Assembly: GCA_902384935.1 (NCBI GenBank)
Contig: CABMDO010000009.1
Location: forward strand, 138,983-187,035
Origin: Candidatus Norongarragalina meridionalis
GTDB lineage: Archaea; Micrarchaeota; Micrarchaeia; Norongarragalinales; Norongarragalinaceae
DNA length: 48,053 nt
Direction: 5' to 3'
Positions within the stretch are counted from its first letter, which is position 1, and each line of letters begins with the position of its first letter. The position numbers and the translations under genes are program-made. This document shows positions 1 through 9,242 of the stretch, one piece after another. The notes beneath the pieces are model-generated. The model worked only from the letters and a program-made list of their open reading frames with translations, did not search any database and had not been told where the DNA came from.

Positions 1-909
1 TTCAAAAAAGGGGAAAAGGTGCAGATGCGCGTCGACGCCGAACGCAGGCAGGCGATACGCAGGCACCACAGCGCTACGCATGTGCTCATACAATCGGCGC
101 GCAGGCTGCTTGGAAGGCACGTCTGGCAGTGCGGCAGCAAGAAGGAAGAGGACATCGCGCACGTCGACATAACTCACTACAAAAAGCTTACGAACGAAGA
201 GAAGGCGGCGCTCGAAGAACTGGCGAACCGCACCGTGCTCGAAGGAAGAAGGATAACCGCGAAGGAGATGGACCGCGGAGAGGCGGAGAAGAAGTACGGG
301 TTCCGTTTGTACCAGGGAGGCGGCGCAATCGGGAAGAGATTGCGCGTCGTCGAGATAGAGGGATTCGACGTCCAGGCGTGCGGAGGCTTGCACTGCAACA
401 ACACGCAGGAAATCGGGCTCGTAAAGATAGTGCAGAGCGAGCAGGTACAGGACGGAGTTCTTCGGCTATACTACAAGACGGGACTCGCGGCGCTTTCGCA
501 GTTCCAAAGCGACGAACGCATCATCGAGGAGGCGCGCGGCGTAATCGGCGTGCACAGGGACGAACTGCCGAAAACCGTTAACCGCTTCTTCGAGGAATGG
601 AAGCAGCGCGGGAAGGAGATTGAAAAGCTGTCGGAAGAGAACGCGGTGCTGAAGGCGAAGGAGTACGCTTCTGAAGCGAAAGGCGGAGTCGTGAATAAAA
701 CCATTTCCGCACCGCAGGACGTCGGCCAGAAGCTCGCGATTGCGGTTGCAAAGGAAGGCGCGGACGCGGTTATTCTCACGGAAGAGGGGTTCGCCTTCGC
801 GGCGACTCATGCTAAAAGCAAGAATGACGCCGTCGCGCTGCTGAAGGAAGCGGGCGCAGTAGGCGGCGGGAAAAAGGATTTCGCGCGCGGGAAACTCGTT
901 AAGGTGTGA
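1..909 (+). CDS. alaS: Alanyl-tRNA synthetase, C-terminal part (5' truncated by window edge)
   Basis: Frame is open from base 1; HHSATHVL and CGGLHC editing-domain motifs; C-terminal DHHA1-like region. Confidence 0.93.
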   Translation, partial: FKKGEKVQMRVDAERRQAIRRHHSATHVLIQSARRLLGRHVWQCGSKKEEDIAHVDITHYKKLTNEEKAALEELANRTVLEGRRITAKEMDRGEAEKKYGFRLYQGGGAIGKRLRVVEIEGFDVQACGGLHCNNTQEIGLVKIVQSEQVQDGVLRLYYKTGLAALSQFQSDERIIEEARGVIGVHRDELPKTVNRFFEEWKQRGKEIEKLSEENAVLKAKEYASEAKGGVVNKTISAPQDVGQKLAIAVAKEGADAVILTEEGFAFAATHAKSKNDAVALLKEAGAVGGGKKDFARGKLVKV

Positions 910-2197
910 GCCGAACCCTGTCTCTCGGAAACAGGGCAGCTTCGCGGATGTTCTTGAGGGAGCACAACTGCATGAGCAGGCGCTCGCAACCGATGCTCCA
1001 GCCCGCGTGCGGCGGCGCGCCGTACCTGAACGCGTCGACGTAGCGTTCGAAATTAGCGGGCTTCAAACCGTGGTATTTCAGCTGTTTTACGAGAAGTTCG
1101 GGTTCGTGAATCCTTTGCGCGCCCGAAGCGACTTCGACGCCGCGATAAACCAGGTCGTAGGCGAGGCAGATTTCGGGATTCTCTTCCGAAGGCATGCTGT
1201 AGAACGCGCGCGCTTTCGTGGGCCAGCGCGTTATGAAGAACGCTTCCTCTCCGATGGCGCCGGGAATCTTCGCTTCGGCTTCCTTGGAGAAATCCCCGCC
1301 CCATTCCATCGGGAACCCCGCATCGTTGAGCGCGTCCACAACCTGCGTATACGTGAAGCGTTTGAGCGACTTGGGAACGGAAAACGACGCGTCGAGCGTC
1401 TTGAGTTCGGCGGTATTGTTCTTCGCCACATCGGCGAGTATCGCTATGAACGTTTTTTCCAGCGCGTCGAGGGCGTCCTCTTCGCCCGCGAACCCGAGCT
1501 CGACGTCCATCTGCGTCACTTCGTTCAGATGCTGCGTCGTGTTGTGCTTCTCGGCGCGGAACACCGGCGAAACCATGAACACGCGGTCCATGCCGCCGAT
1601 TACGGCGAGCTGTTTGTAGAGCTGCGGCGACTGCGCTAGGAATGCGTCCTTGCCGAAATAATCCACCTTGAAGACGTCGGCGCCGCCTTCTGTCGAGGAA
1701 CCGACAAGTACGGGGGTGGTTATCTCCTGGCATCCCTGCGCTTCGCAGGAGACGCGGAACGCGCGGAGGACTTCGCTTCTGATTCTGAAAAGCGCGTTGG
1801 TTTCGATGCGGCGCAAGTCTATGAAACGGTTGTCGAGCCGCACGTCCAAATCAGCCGGAACCTTGCCCGTAACCTCGAAGGGAACGGTTTTGAAAACCTC
1901 GCCGACTACGCTCATCTCCGAAGGGATAATTTCGACGCCGCCAGGAGCCATCTTGCTCGCCTTGACGATGCCGGTGCACACGATCGCGGTCTCCTTTACG
2001 AGTTTTTTCGCAATTTCGACGAGTTTCGGGTCCGCCTCCTTCTTTTTGACGGTGATTTGCACGAGCCCCGTCCTGTCGCGGAGAATAACGAACTCCAAAC
2101 CTCCGAGGTCGCGGGTTTCGTGCGTCCATCCTGCGACGGTGACGATTTTCCCGTCCATAGTCGGCTTGACGTCGGTGGCGTAATGGGTGCGCATCAT
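899..2197 (-). CDS. aspS: Aspartyl-tRNA synthetase (class II)
   Basis: N-terminal OB fold (VAGWTHETRDLGGLEFVILRDRTG), class II motifs FRAEKHNTTQHLNEVTQMDVE and GWSIGCERLLMQL. Confidence 0.96.
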   Translation of the reverse strand: MMRTHYATDVKPTMDGKIVTVAGWTHETRDLGGLEFVILRDRTGLVQITVKKKEADPKLVEIAKKLVKETAIVCTGIVKASKMAPGGVEIIPSEMSVVGEVFKTVPFEVTGKVPADLDVRLDNRFIDLRRIETNALFRIRSEVLRAFRVSCEAQGCQEITTPVLVGSSTEGGADVFKVDYFGKDAFLAQSPQLYKQLAVIGGMDRVFMVSPVFRAEKHNTTQHLNEVTQMDVELGFAGEEDALDALEKTFIAILADVAKNNTAELKTLDASFSVPKSLKRFTYTQVVDALNDAGFPMEWGGDFSKEAEAKIPGAIGEEAFFITRWPTKARAFYSMPSEENPEICLAYDLVYRGVEVASGAQRIHEPELLVKQLKYHGLKPANFERYVDAFRYGAPPHAGWSIGCERLLMQLCSLKNIREAALFPRDRVRLTP

Positions 2198-2559
2198 TCG
2201 TGCCTGCCCCCGTGCCTTGTCAGGCGCATGTGCTCGCGCAGCGAGTGCGTCTTGTTCTTCTCGGTAAGATGCTCGATCACCCGCGCCTCCACCCTGCGCT
2301 CGGTATAGTATTCCCCTATCGTGGTGAGTGTATAAAGCGCAACTGAAACGCCGAGGAAAACGAAGAATATCGTGAACATCTTGCCCGTGTCGGTTATCGG
2401 ATAGTGGTCGCCGTAACCGACGGTAGTAAGCGTCGTGGCGCCGAAATAGAACGAATCGAGCCAGCGCCAGCCCTCAACGTAGTGGTAAACCACCGAACCG
2501 CCCGCCCATATGAGGAACAGCGAGACTATCGCCGCCAATACCTTGGTCCTTTGTTCCAT
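2194..2559 (-). CDS. Small two-TM potassium channel
   Basis: Selectivity filter TTVGYGD between two hydrophobic segments; no RCK domain in the ORF. Confidence 0.85.
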   Translation of the reverse strand: MEQRTKVLAAIVSLFLIWAGGSVVYHYVEGWRWLDSFYFGATTLTTVGYGDHYPITDTGKMFTIFFVFLGVSVALYTLTTIGEYYTERRVEARVIEHLTEKNKTHSLREHMRLTRHGGRHE

Positions 2560-2598
2560 GTCCGCACCGTATTACGCAAACCGCATTTAAAATGCGAA

Positions 2599-2671
2599 TG
2601 GGGCCGCTGAGATTCGGACTCAGGTCACCAGCTCCCGAAGCTGGTAGGATGCCAGGCTACCCCACGGCCCC
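2599..2671 (-). tRNA. tRNA-Pro (anticodon CGG)
   Basis: Cloverleaf: acceptor GGGGCCG/CGGCCCC, anticodon loop TTCGGGA, T arm CTGAG-TCCGAAT-CTCAG. Confidence 0.92.
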
Positions 2672-2734
2672 GTAAATTTCTAGGCGGCAAGTTATTTAAG
2701 CGCAACGTGAGTTGTTTTCGCGAGTAGACCCGCC

Positions 2735-3061
2735 ATGGTATTCAAGAGAATCGGCGCTGCACTGAAATCGATGCCTCGAATAGTCAGCATCCGCGAGAAA
2801 ACGCTGATGGATTACAGGCGCGTGCCCACCGGAGCGATGGCGTGGGAAGCCGGGCGTTTCCTTTCGGACAGGGAAGCGGTCATCCTTCTGTTGTGGGCGC
2901 TGATTTCGCCCGCAATGGGGCTCGCCTACATCATATGGACCAAATACCACCATCTGCGGTGGGTTGCGATTCCGCTTGTCATACTCAGTGCGATCCAGTT
3001 CATGTGGCAGTGGCGCGGCATAACCGGCATGGTCGAGGGCTTCCTAGCCTCCGGCGGCTGA
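2735..3061 (+). CDS. Small membrane protein of unknown function
   Basis: 108-aa ORF with two hydrophobic segments, in a gap between two tRNA genes. Confidence 0.6.
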   Translation: MVFKRIGAALKSMPRIVSIREKTLMDYRRVPTGAMAWEAGRFLSDREAVILLLWALISPAMGLAYIIWTKYHHLRWVAIPLVILSAIQFMWQWRGITGMVEGFLASGG

Positions 3062-3103
3062 ACGAAAGCGATAATAAACTCGTCGGCGGAATTATCCTTC
3101 CGT

Positions 3104-3215
3104 GCCGGTGTAGCTCAGCCTGGTTAGAGCGCCAGACTCATACGTGCGTACTCAAGGTCTGACTGGGTGCTGCTGAGCAATCTGGAGGTCGAGAGTCCAA
3201 ATCACTCCACCGGCA
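3104..3215 (+). tRNA. Elongator tRNA-Met (CAT) with 37-nt intron (about 3143..3179) at 37/38
   Basis: Acceptor GCCGGTG/CACCGGC; CCAGA CTCATA-[intron]-A TCTGG; T loop TCCAAAT. Confidence 0.88.
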
Positions 3216-3225
3216 TTTTTTCTTT

Positions 3226-3657
3226 TTACGCATCCCTGCCGTAAATCAGGATTTTCTTCCCCCAGAGCTTGCGGCGGAGGACGCCGCTTTTCTTGAATCC
3301 GAACTTGGCGTAAAGGGACTGCGCGGCGGCGTTGTCTTCGGCGACGAACATGACAACGCGCGAACAGCCGCGCTTCTTCGCCGCGGAAAGGCACTTCTTC
3401 ACCAGCGCGCGTCCTATTCCCTTTCCACGGAATTCGGGCAGCACCGCGAGCCCTAGAATCTTGGCCTGCTTCCCGCGGAATTCAACGTCCGCAAAACCGA
3501 CGGTATGCCCGTTCTCCTCGGCCGCGAAATAGAGGATGTTCTCGTTCTGCATGCGCTCGAGAATCGTCGAGAACGTGAAGCCGGTATACGGGAAGAAGTG
3601 GCGCGTCATCGCGGTGATGCTGTAAAGATGCCTGCGGGTCGCACGGGCGATTTTCAT
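3226..3657 (-). CDS. GNAT family N-acetyltransferase (RimI-like)
   Basis: Motif A LAVLPEFRGKGIGRALVKKCL, then AAQSLYAKFGFKKSGV. Confidence 0.9.
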   Translation of the reverse strand: MKIARATRRHLYSITAMTRHFFPYTGFTFSTILERMQNENILYFAAEENGHTVGFADVEFRGKQAKILGLAVLPEFRGKGIGRALVKKCLSAAKKRGCSRVVMFVAEDNAAAQSLYAKFGFKKSGVLRRKLWGKKILIYGRDA

Positions 3658-4226
3658 GCGGGCACTGCCTCTGTTCCCGCGGCCCAGTCCGATTCGAAGA
3701 TGCGTTCGAACGAACCGGCAACGTTTTCGTCGTCTATTATTACCGCCGCTTCGCGATTGAGGGTGAGGGCATGGCGCGACCAGTTGATGCTTCCGACAAG
3801 AACGCGCTTTCCGTCGGCAACCGCACTTTTGGAATGCGTGTTAGCGTAGGAAAGCGACGCCCAGCGCACGGAAACGCCGTGTGCCGCCAGATACGCGCCG
3901 GTCTCGAGATTGGCGTCTATGCGCGGCTCCAATATCAGGCGCACTGCCACGCCCCGGGCAGCCGCGTCCTGCAGCGCGCTCAAAAGCGGGGGGTATGAAA
4001 ACTGGTAGAGCTCGACGTCGAGCGTCTGCTTCGCGGAGGCGATGAAAGAAAGAAGCTGCCCGTCGGAATTGGGCGAAAACACTGGCGTTATCGCCGAGGA
4101 ATTGACGCAGAACGCGCGCTGGGCGGACGGAATAAGAAGGAAAAAGGCAGATGCCAGAATAATGCCTGCTAAAAAGGCGGCGCCAATTACTCCGAAGTTC
4201 CGCATACTGCGGCTAGAGCGTTGCAT
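3654..4226 (-). CDS. Membrane-anchored phospholipase D-like protein with a single HKD motif
   Basis: N-terminal TM; HSKSAVADGKRVLVGSINWS matches HxKx4D. Confidence 0.85.
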   Translation of the reverse strand: MQRSSRSMRNFGVIGAAFLAGIILASAFFLLIPSAQRAFCVNSSAITPVFSPNSDGQLLSFIASAKQTLDVELYQFSYPPLLSALQDAAARGVAVRLILEPRIDANLETGAYLAAHGVSVRWASLSYANTHSKSAVADGKRVLVGSINWSRHALTLNREAAVIIDDENVAGSFERIFESDWAAGTEAVPA

Positions 4227-5007
4227 CTTTTAACGCCGTCGAACACGGGCATTTCCTTTCGCGGGGCGTGCGCGCAATGAGTTCGAGGATGAGCTTGCGG
4301 ATGCGCTCGTTGTTCGAATTGAACACGCGCACTACCTCCTCGTGGGACACCGGCTTTACTCCGGGAACGCCTTCGAGCCCGACGTCGTAGTCGGTTATCA
4401 GCGATATGTTGACGTAGCACATCTCCAGCTCACGTGCGAGGGAAACCTCGGGATAGCCCGTCATGTTGATGACGCGCCATCCCATGGAGGAAAACCACCT
4501 GCTTTCGGCACGGGTGCTGAAGCGCGGGCCCTGAACCACCACCATCGTGCCTTCGGGATGCGCGCGGACGCCTTGTTTTTTCGCGACGTCGATCGCGAGG
4601 TTGCGCATCTCTTCGCAATACGGATCCGCGGTGCTTATGTGCACCGTTTTCGGACCGTCGTAGAACGTGTCGCGCCTCGCATTCGTCCTGTCCACGAACT
4701 GGTCGCATATGACGAAGTCTCCCGGCTTTACGTCCGCCTGCAGGCTGCCTACGGCGCACGGCGCGATTATTCTGGTAACGCCAAGCTCTTTCATCGCCCA
4801 CAGGTTAGCGCGGTAGTTTATCATGTGCGGCGGGAGCGTGTGCCTGTTTCCATGGCGGGGCATGAACGCGACCTTCCTGCCGCCCACTTCGGCGAGCGCG
4901 ATGGTGTGCGAGGGCTTGCCGTAGGGCGTATCCGCCTCCACTTCCTGCACGTCCTCGAGGAACGAATAGAAACCCGAACCGCCGAAAACGCCGATTTCCG
5001 CCTTCAT
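4213..5007 (-). CDS. mtnP: S-methyl-5'-thioadenosine phosphorylase / purine nucleoside phosphorylase family
   Basis: IGVFGGSGFY, MPRHGNRHTLPPHMINYRAN, GPRFSTRAES, NMTGYPEVSLARELEMCY; ATG at 5007 overlaps upstream stop (ATGA). Confidence 0.93.
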   Translation of the reverse strand: MKAEIGVFGGSGFYSFLEDVQEVEADTPYGKPSHTIALAEVGGRKVAFMPRHGNRHTLPPHMINYRANLWAMKELGVTRIIAPCAVGSLQADVKPGDFVICDQFVDRTNARRDTFYDGPKTVHISTADPYCEEMRNLAIDVAKKQGVRAHPEGTMVVVQGPRFSTRAESRWFSSMGWRVINMTGYPEVSLARELEMCYVNISLITDYDVGLEGVPGVKPVSHEEVVRVFNSNNERIRKLILELIARTPRERKCPCSTALKDATL

Positions 5008-5111
5008 CTCTTGCTCCGCCTCTGCGTCTTCATCCACGCGGACGCCTTGTGCCTGGACTTTCTTCGGAGCGAAAGCTTGCGGTGCCTGACAACTCTGTTC
5101 CTTAACGCCAT
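5004..5111 (-). CDS. 35-aa highly basic microprotein MALRNRVVRHRKLSLRRKSRHKASAWMKTQRRSKR
   Basis: ATG preceded by GGTGA with 5-nt spacing; ATGA overlap with mtnP; absent as a proper call in the ORF track because it is shorter than 60 aa. Confidence 0.7.
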   Translation of the reverse strand: MALRNRVVRHRKLSLRRKSRHKASAWMKTQRRSKR

Positions 5112-5116
5112 CCAAA

Positions 5117-5767
5117 TCACCTTTTCCTTAAGACTAGAAATTCGTGGTCCTGTTCGTACGGTTCGAGCTGCATCTTTTCGACTGTTTCGAAAGTGCCGGA
5201 AAGTTCTGCTTCGACCGCCTTGTAAACGCGCTCTGGCTGCTCGGCGCTCGAAACGCACCGTGCCTTCACCGCCAGCATTGCTATGCCGCCCTTCCTCAAA
5301 AACCTTGCGTTCTCTATCAGGATGCGCGCCTGCGCGGGATCCGCGACGTCCTCGAAAACAAAATCCACGTAGCCCGGCAGTTCGTTCGCGTAAGTTTCGG
5401 GCTTGCGTCCGTCCGCGAGGATTGGCAGCATGTTCTCGCGCTTCTCGCACACGCGGATTAAATCGCGCATCGCGCGCGCCGAAATCTCCACGCCGAACAC
5501 GGCGCCACCGGCGCCGACGAGGTCGCTGACGAAGGACGGCGTCGCGCCGTTCGCCGCGCCGAGATAAAGCACCGAGGCGCCGACGGGAATTTCCGTTTTC
5601 AAGCCGCGCATTATCGCCGCGCCGAGCTTGCTCTGGTTGGGGTTCCACTCGCGCCATTCCGCGCCGTTCTTCCGAAGCAGGCGCTCGCCGTGCACCTTGA
5701 ATTCCGGCACCATCGAACGCACGTACAGCCGCGACCCCTCGCGCACGAGGTTCGGATTGGAGAACAC
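5117..5767 (-). CDS. flpA: Fibrillarin-like rRNA/tRNA 2'-O-methyltransferase (probable GTG start)
   Basis: WREWNPNQSKLGAAI, VLYLGAANGATPSFVSDLVG, FEDVADPAQARILIENA; start chosen by family N-terminus. Confidence 0.9.
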   Translation of the reverse strand: MFSNPNLVREGSRLYVRSMVPEFKVHGERLLRKNGAEWREWNPNQSKLGAAIMRGLKTEIPVGASVLYLGAANGATPSFVSDLVGAGGAVFGVEISARAMRDLIRVCEKRENMLPILADGRKPETYANELPGYVDFVFEDVADPAQARILIENARFLRKGGIAMLAVKARCVSSAEQPERVYKAVEAELSGTFETVEKMQLEPYEQDHEFLVLRKR

Positions 5768-5805
5768 GTGAAGAATAAGGGAAAGGGGAAAAATAAAGGG
5801 ATGCC

Positions 5806-6846
5806 TTACGCGGGCACGCTCGCGGCTGGCGTCGCGGTCGCGTTCACGGACGGAGCGGCGGTCGGGGACGCCTTCGGAAGTTTCGCGCACACGTCGGGCC
5901 GCGCCGCGCAGATGTTCTGCTCCATTGCTTCGCCGCTGGGCGACGCCATATTCGCGAATACGTACTTGCAGTCGACTACGAACGCGGGCATCGCAACAGG
6001 CACGGCATCTGTTCCGTACTCCGCAGTCTTGGCCTGCGCCGCGGAGAAATTCGCCTCGCCCACCGCAGTAGCGCATTTCGAAGCGTCGGCGTCACTCGTA
6101 GCGACGCAACGTTTCTCAACTGACAGGAGCGGACCGAAGCGCGATTGCGCCTCCGCAACTCCCTCGTCCGCCACGTATTCGAAATTGGGGCCCTTCGGGT
6201 TAACAGGGAAACCGTCCGCATCCGTCAGGCGTTTGCACGCGGCGCACGACTCCGAATAGAAGTATTCAAGGGACACTTTGCTCGAGGAGGAGCAGCCGGT
6301 TCCGAGAACCACGGTACGCTGCGGGAAGTAAATGGCGTTGCCGTTTGACGGGTACGACACCGAGAACCCGGAAGTGGTGGAACTCAGCACCTGCGTCAGG
6401 TACGCGTTCAGGTATTTGTTGTTCATCACGTCTCCAGCCGAAGCATACATCGCGGGAACGCGTTTTATCCCGTAAGCAGTCGCAATAGTTTCCTGCCCTT
6501 TGACGTCGATCTTCTGGGCGGTCACGCGATACGCCGCCAGGTTGTTCGCCAAGCCGTCGAAGTATGAAAGCACGTCCGCGTTGTTGCAGAATTCGCACGA
6601 CGAGTCGTAGAACAACAGGATTTTTACGGGCTTTACGTCGCTGGTCGATTCGAGCACGGACAAGCGCGACTCCAGAGTGCTTAGGCGGCTGAGTATCGCG
6701 GTATCGTTGCCCGACGTCGCCTTCTGCGAAATCGCATTCATCTGCATCAGCGTGTAGCCCGCGAAAATCACGAAAACAAGCGCCAGCGCCGCCACCGCGT
6801 AAAGAAGCGTCTGCCCTTGCGTATCGTTCGTTTTGTGTTCTTCCAT
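5806..6846 (-). CDS. Membrane-anchored protein with two thioredoxin-like CxxC segments
   Basis: N-terminal TM; LLFYDSSCEFCNNADV and LEYFYSESCAACKRL; A/T/P-rich C-terminal tail. Confidence 0.75.
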   Translation of the reverse strand: MEEHKTNDTQGQTLLYAVAALALVFVIFAGYTLMQMNAISQKATSGNDTAILSRLSTLESRLSVLESTSDVKPVKILLFYDSSCEFCNNADVLSYFDGLANNLAAYRVTAQKIDVKGQETIATAYGIKRVPAMYASAGDVMNNKYLNAYLTQVLSSTTSGFSVSYPSNGNAIYFPQRTVVLGTGCSSSSKVSLEYFYSESCAACKRLTDADGFPVNPKGPNFEYVADEGVAEAQSRFGPLLSVEKRCVATSDADASKCATAVGEANFSAAQAKTAEYGTDAVPVAMPAFVVDCKYVFANMASPSGEAMEQNICAARPDVCAKLPKASPTAAPSVNATATPAASVPA

Positions 6847-6912
6847 AAGAAAGCACCTCGGAAAATTGTTTATTGCGAAACCGCTTTTAAATCGTTGGTT
6901 TAAAACAAGTTT

Positions 6913-7398
6913 GTGAGAGAATTCGCGCTTGCGGGGTTGCTGCTGGTATGCGTCGCCTATTTCGCGTATGGGGATTTGCGCGACGCCGACGCACAGGCAC
7001 GGCCGTGGATGAACACGGTAATCCTTCCGAACGAGGTGGCGGGGCTCGGCTGGGTCGTTCTTAACACTCAGGAGCGCACCGTTTTCGCCACGGACATCTT
7101 CAGCGGCGAAATGATGATGGGGCACACGCTGCGCGAGGGAACGGTCGGCGGCGACTGGGCGATAATACCGGACGTTGTCCAGCGCATGAACGACGTGCAG
7201 TACAAGATATACGGAGCCTCTGACGCGAAGCAGGCGCACGAGTACGCCGTGAAATACGGCGCGAAATACGTTTGGGTGCCCAAGCGCATGGTGTTCGCGG
7301 GATACGAATGGAAATGGCCCGCCAGCGTCTTCGGTGATACAAATTACTTCAAACGCGTCTTCGACAACGAAGGCGTTTCGGTCTACGAGGTGCTCTGA
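6913..7398 (+). CDS. Single-TM protein with a soluble domain resembling the C-terminal domain of GT-C membrane glycosyltransferases
   Basis: N-terminal TM (FALAGLLLVCVAYFAYG); VKYGAKYVWVPKR compares with FRKYGVDYVFIGPQ in the 9243..11111 protein; GTG start. Confidence 0.6.
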   Translation: MREFALAGLLLVCVAYFAYGDLRDADAQARPWMNTVILPNEVAGLGWVVLNTQERTVFATDIFSGEMMMGHTLREGTVGGDWAIIPDVVQRMNDVQYKIYGASDAKQAHEYAVKYGAKYVWVPKRMVFAGYEWKWPASVFGDTNYFKRVFDNEGVSVYEVL

Positions 7399-8468
7399 TG
7401 GACCGACGCGTTCTCCTGCTCCTCGCCGGCGCCCTTCTCCTGAGCCTTTACACGCATTCGATGATTTTCCAGGAGTGGCATATGCCCACGTACGGGAATA
7501 CGATGATCCACGTCGCGAGCGCCCGCAACTTGGTTGAGCACGGCTATTACCCGCTTGAAAACGACTATTCCTACGGCGGCGGAATACCGAATCTTTACGT
7601 TCCGGTTTACCGCTTCACGCTCGCCGAGGCGGTTTTCCTGACAGGCGCGGACTACGATTTGATAAGCCGCCTGCTCGTCGTCCTTTTTGCGCTGCTGGTG
7701 CCGTTAGGGTTCTTTTTGCTGGCCAGGGCTGCGTTTGGAGAATGGGCGGGACTGGCGGCGGCGTTTCTCGCCTCGTTGGTTCCTGAACTGCTCATCTACA
7801 CAGTCCGCCCGCTCCCGCAGGCGATGGGTTTGGCTCTGTTGCCCGTGGCGTTTTACCTGATGATGACGGGAAAACGCGGACCCGCGCTTGCCGCGGCGTT
7901 CATAATATCGCTCGTGCACCAGGAAGCCGCGGTTTTCCTGGTAGGTGTTGCCGCGGCGTTCTTCGGCTTGAAACTTCTCGAAGCCGCGCTGCGCTGGGCC
8001 GTTGACAAGGAAAAGTTCTCGCTCGACGGAACTGCGCTTACCGCGCTCGGCTGCGCGGCGGTCGGCACCGTAACGTACTTTGCATGGCACTTCTTCGTGA
8101 TGGGCAATCTCGACATTCTTTCGCTCGCGCAGTTCCAGCATCACGAAGGGAACTTTGTGGATTTCTCGCTCCTCGTACTGAAAACAGGCAAGGTAGTGCT
8201 CGCGCTTTCGGTTGTCGGCGTAATAGCGTGCGCCTGGGCGATTTACGAGAAGTGGAAGCCGCGGAAGATAAACGCGGAACTTTTCGCGTTCGGAATCGCG
8301 CTGGCGGGACTGGGCGCGATAAAGAACGACGTGTTCGGGATGCGCGTGTTCATGGACCGCTTCATCGTCTTCTTTGATTTGGGGCTGATTCTGCTGGCGG
8401 CGTACGGGCTCGCGGCGGCGCTCAGGCTGGTCGTGAGTCTTCAAAAGAAGATAGAGAAAAAAACCTAA
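7398..8468 (+). CDS. Multi-TM membrane protein, GT-C glycosyltransferase-like
   Basis: Multiple hydrophobic helices; LLARAAFGEWAGLAAAFLASLVPELL; TGATG overlap with upstream gene. Confidence 0.65.
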   Translation: MDRRVLLLLAGALLLSLYTHSMIFQEWHMPTYGNTMIHVASARNLVEHGYYPLENDYSYGGGIPNLYVPVYRFTLAEAVFLTGADYDLISRLLVVLFALLVPLGFFLLARAAFGEWAGLAAAFLASLVPELLIYTVRPLPQAMGLALLPVAFYLMMTGKRGPALAAAFIISLVHQEAAVFLVGVAAAFFGLKLLEAALRWAVDKEKFSLDGTALTALGCAAVGTVTYFAWHFFVMGNLDILSLAQFQHHEGNFVDFSLLVLKTGKVVLALSVVGVIACAWAIYEKWKPRKINAELFAFGIALAGLGAIKNDVFGMRVFMDRFIVFFDLGLILLAAYGLAAALRLVVSLQKKIEKKT

Positions 8469-8500
8469 TCTAATCGGAACGATTGACGGTCGCTATCTAA

Positions 8501-8794
8501 CTACGGAAAGTAATGGTAGCCCGACGGCTTCCCTTCCAACCCCATTTGAAAAACGGCTTTTTGAAGATATTCCGGATCTTTGAGCGCGTCCGTAACAGAG
8601 TAATAGCATTCGGTGACGCACGTCTGGTTGGTTCCTCCGCGGCAAGCGGAAAGACAGCCATACGTCACGCCTTTTTCAAGATAGGCGTTCTGGCTCTGGC
8701 TCGCGTACAGATAGCCGATGATGCTGCCCACCGCCAGGCAAACGGCGGCGATTCCTATGAGAATTGTCATGTTGCTATTTTTCTTTTCGGCCAA
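8501..8794 (-). CDS. Small single-pass membrane protein with twin CX3C motif (paralog of 8903..9199)
   Basis: TTG start after GGTGATGA; GCLSACRGGTNQTCVTEC. Confidence 0.75.
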   Translation of the reverse strand: MAEKKNSNMTILIGIAAVCLAVGSIIGYLYASQSQNAYLEKGVTYGCLSACRGGTNQTCVTECYYSVTDALKDPEYLQKAVFQMGLEGKPSGYHYFP

Positions 8795-8902
8795 ATCATC
8801 ACCCGAAAGAGCTAGGCGCACGGGATTTTATAAAACAGCACGTTGCAGCGCTGGTGCTCGCGGCGGAACTTCAAAAAAAAGATTGAAGGAAAAAATAACT
8901 CG

Positions 8903-9199
8903 TTACCACGAAACGCCGTGGCAATACTCGCCCCATATCACGCAGAGGTCATAGGGCGTCTTCATCTTTTGGAGGTAATCCGAACCGCTCGATGCGTCCC
9001 TTGCCGCGGCAAAGCATTCCGTAACGCACGCCTCGCCCGCATTGCCGCAAGCGGTTATGCATCCCAACGCCGCGCCTTTGGCGAGATACGTCTGCTGGTT
9101 CTGGTTTGCATACCAGTATCCGACGAACCCGCCCACGAGCAAGCCTACTATCGCGGCGCCCGCCAGCATCATCATGCAATTGCACTTCTTTTCCGCCAA
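8903..9199 (-). CDS. Small single-pass membrane protein with twin CX3C motif (paralog of 8501..8794)
   Basis: TTG start after AGGTGATAG; GCITACGNAGEACVTEC; aligns along its length with 8501..8794. Confidence 0.75.
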   Translation of the reverse strand: MAEKKCNCMMMLAGAAIVGLLVGGFVGYWYANQNQQTYLAKGAALGCITACGNAGEACVTECFAAARDASSGSDYLQKMKTPYDLCVIWGEYCHGVSW

Positions 9200-9242
9200 A
9201 CTATCACCTCTGATACAAGCAGGGAGCCGGATGTTTTTAAAA

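Noticed and set aside
3143-3179. C/D-box-like CTGA motifs in the tRNA-Met intron
   Set aside because: Two CTGA strings occur but no RUGAUGA C box, so no support for an intronic guide RNA.
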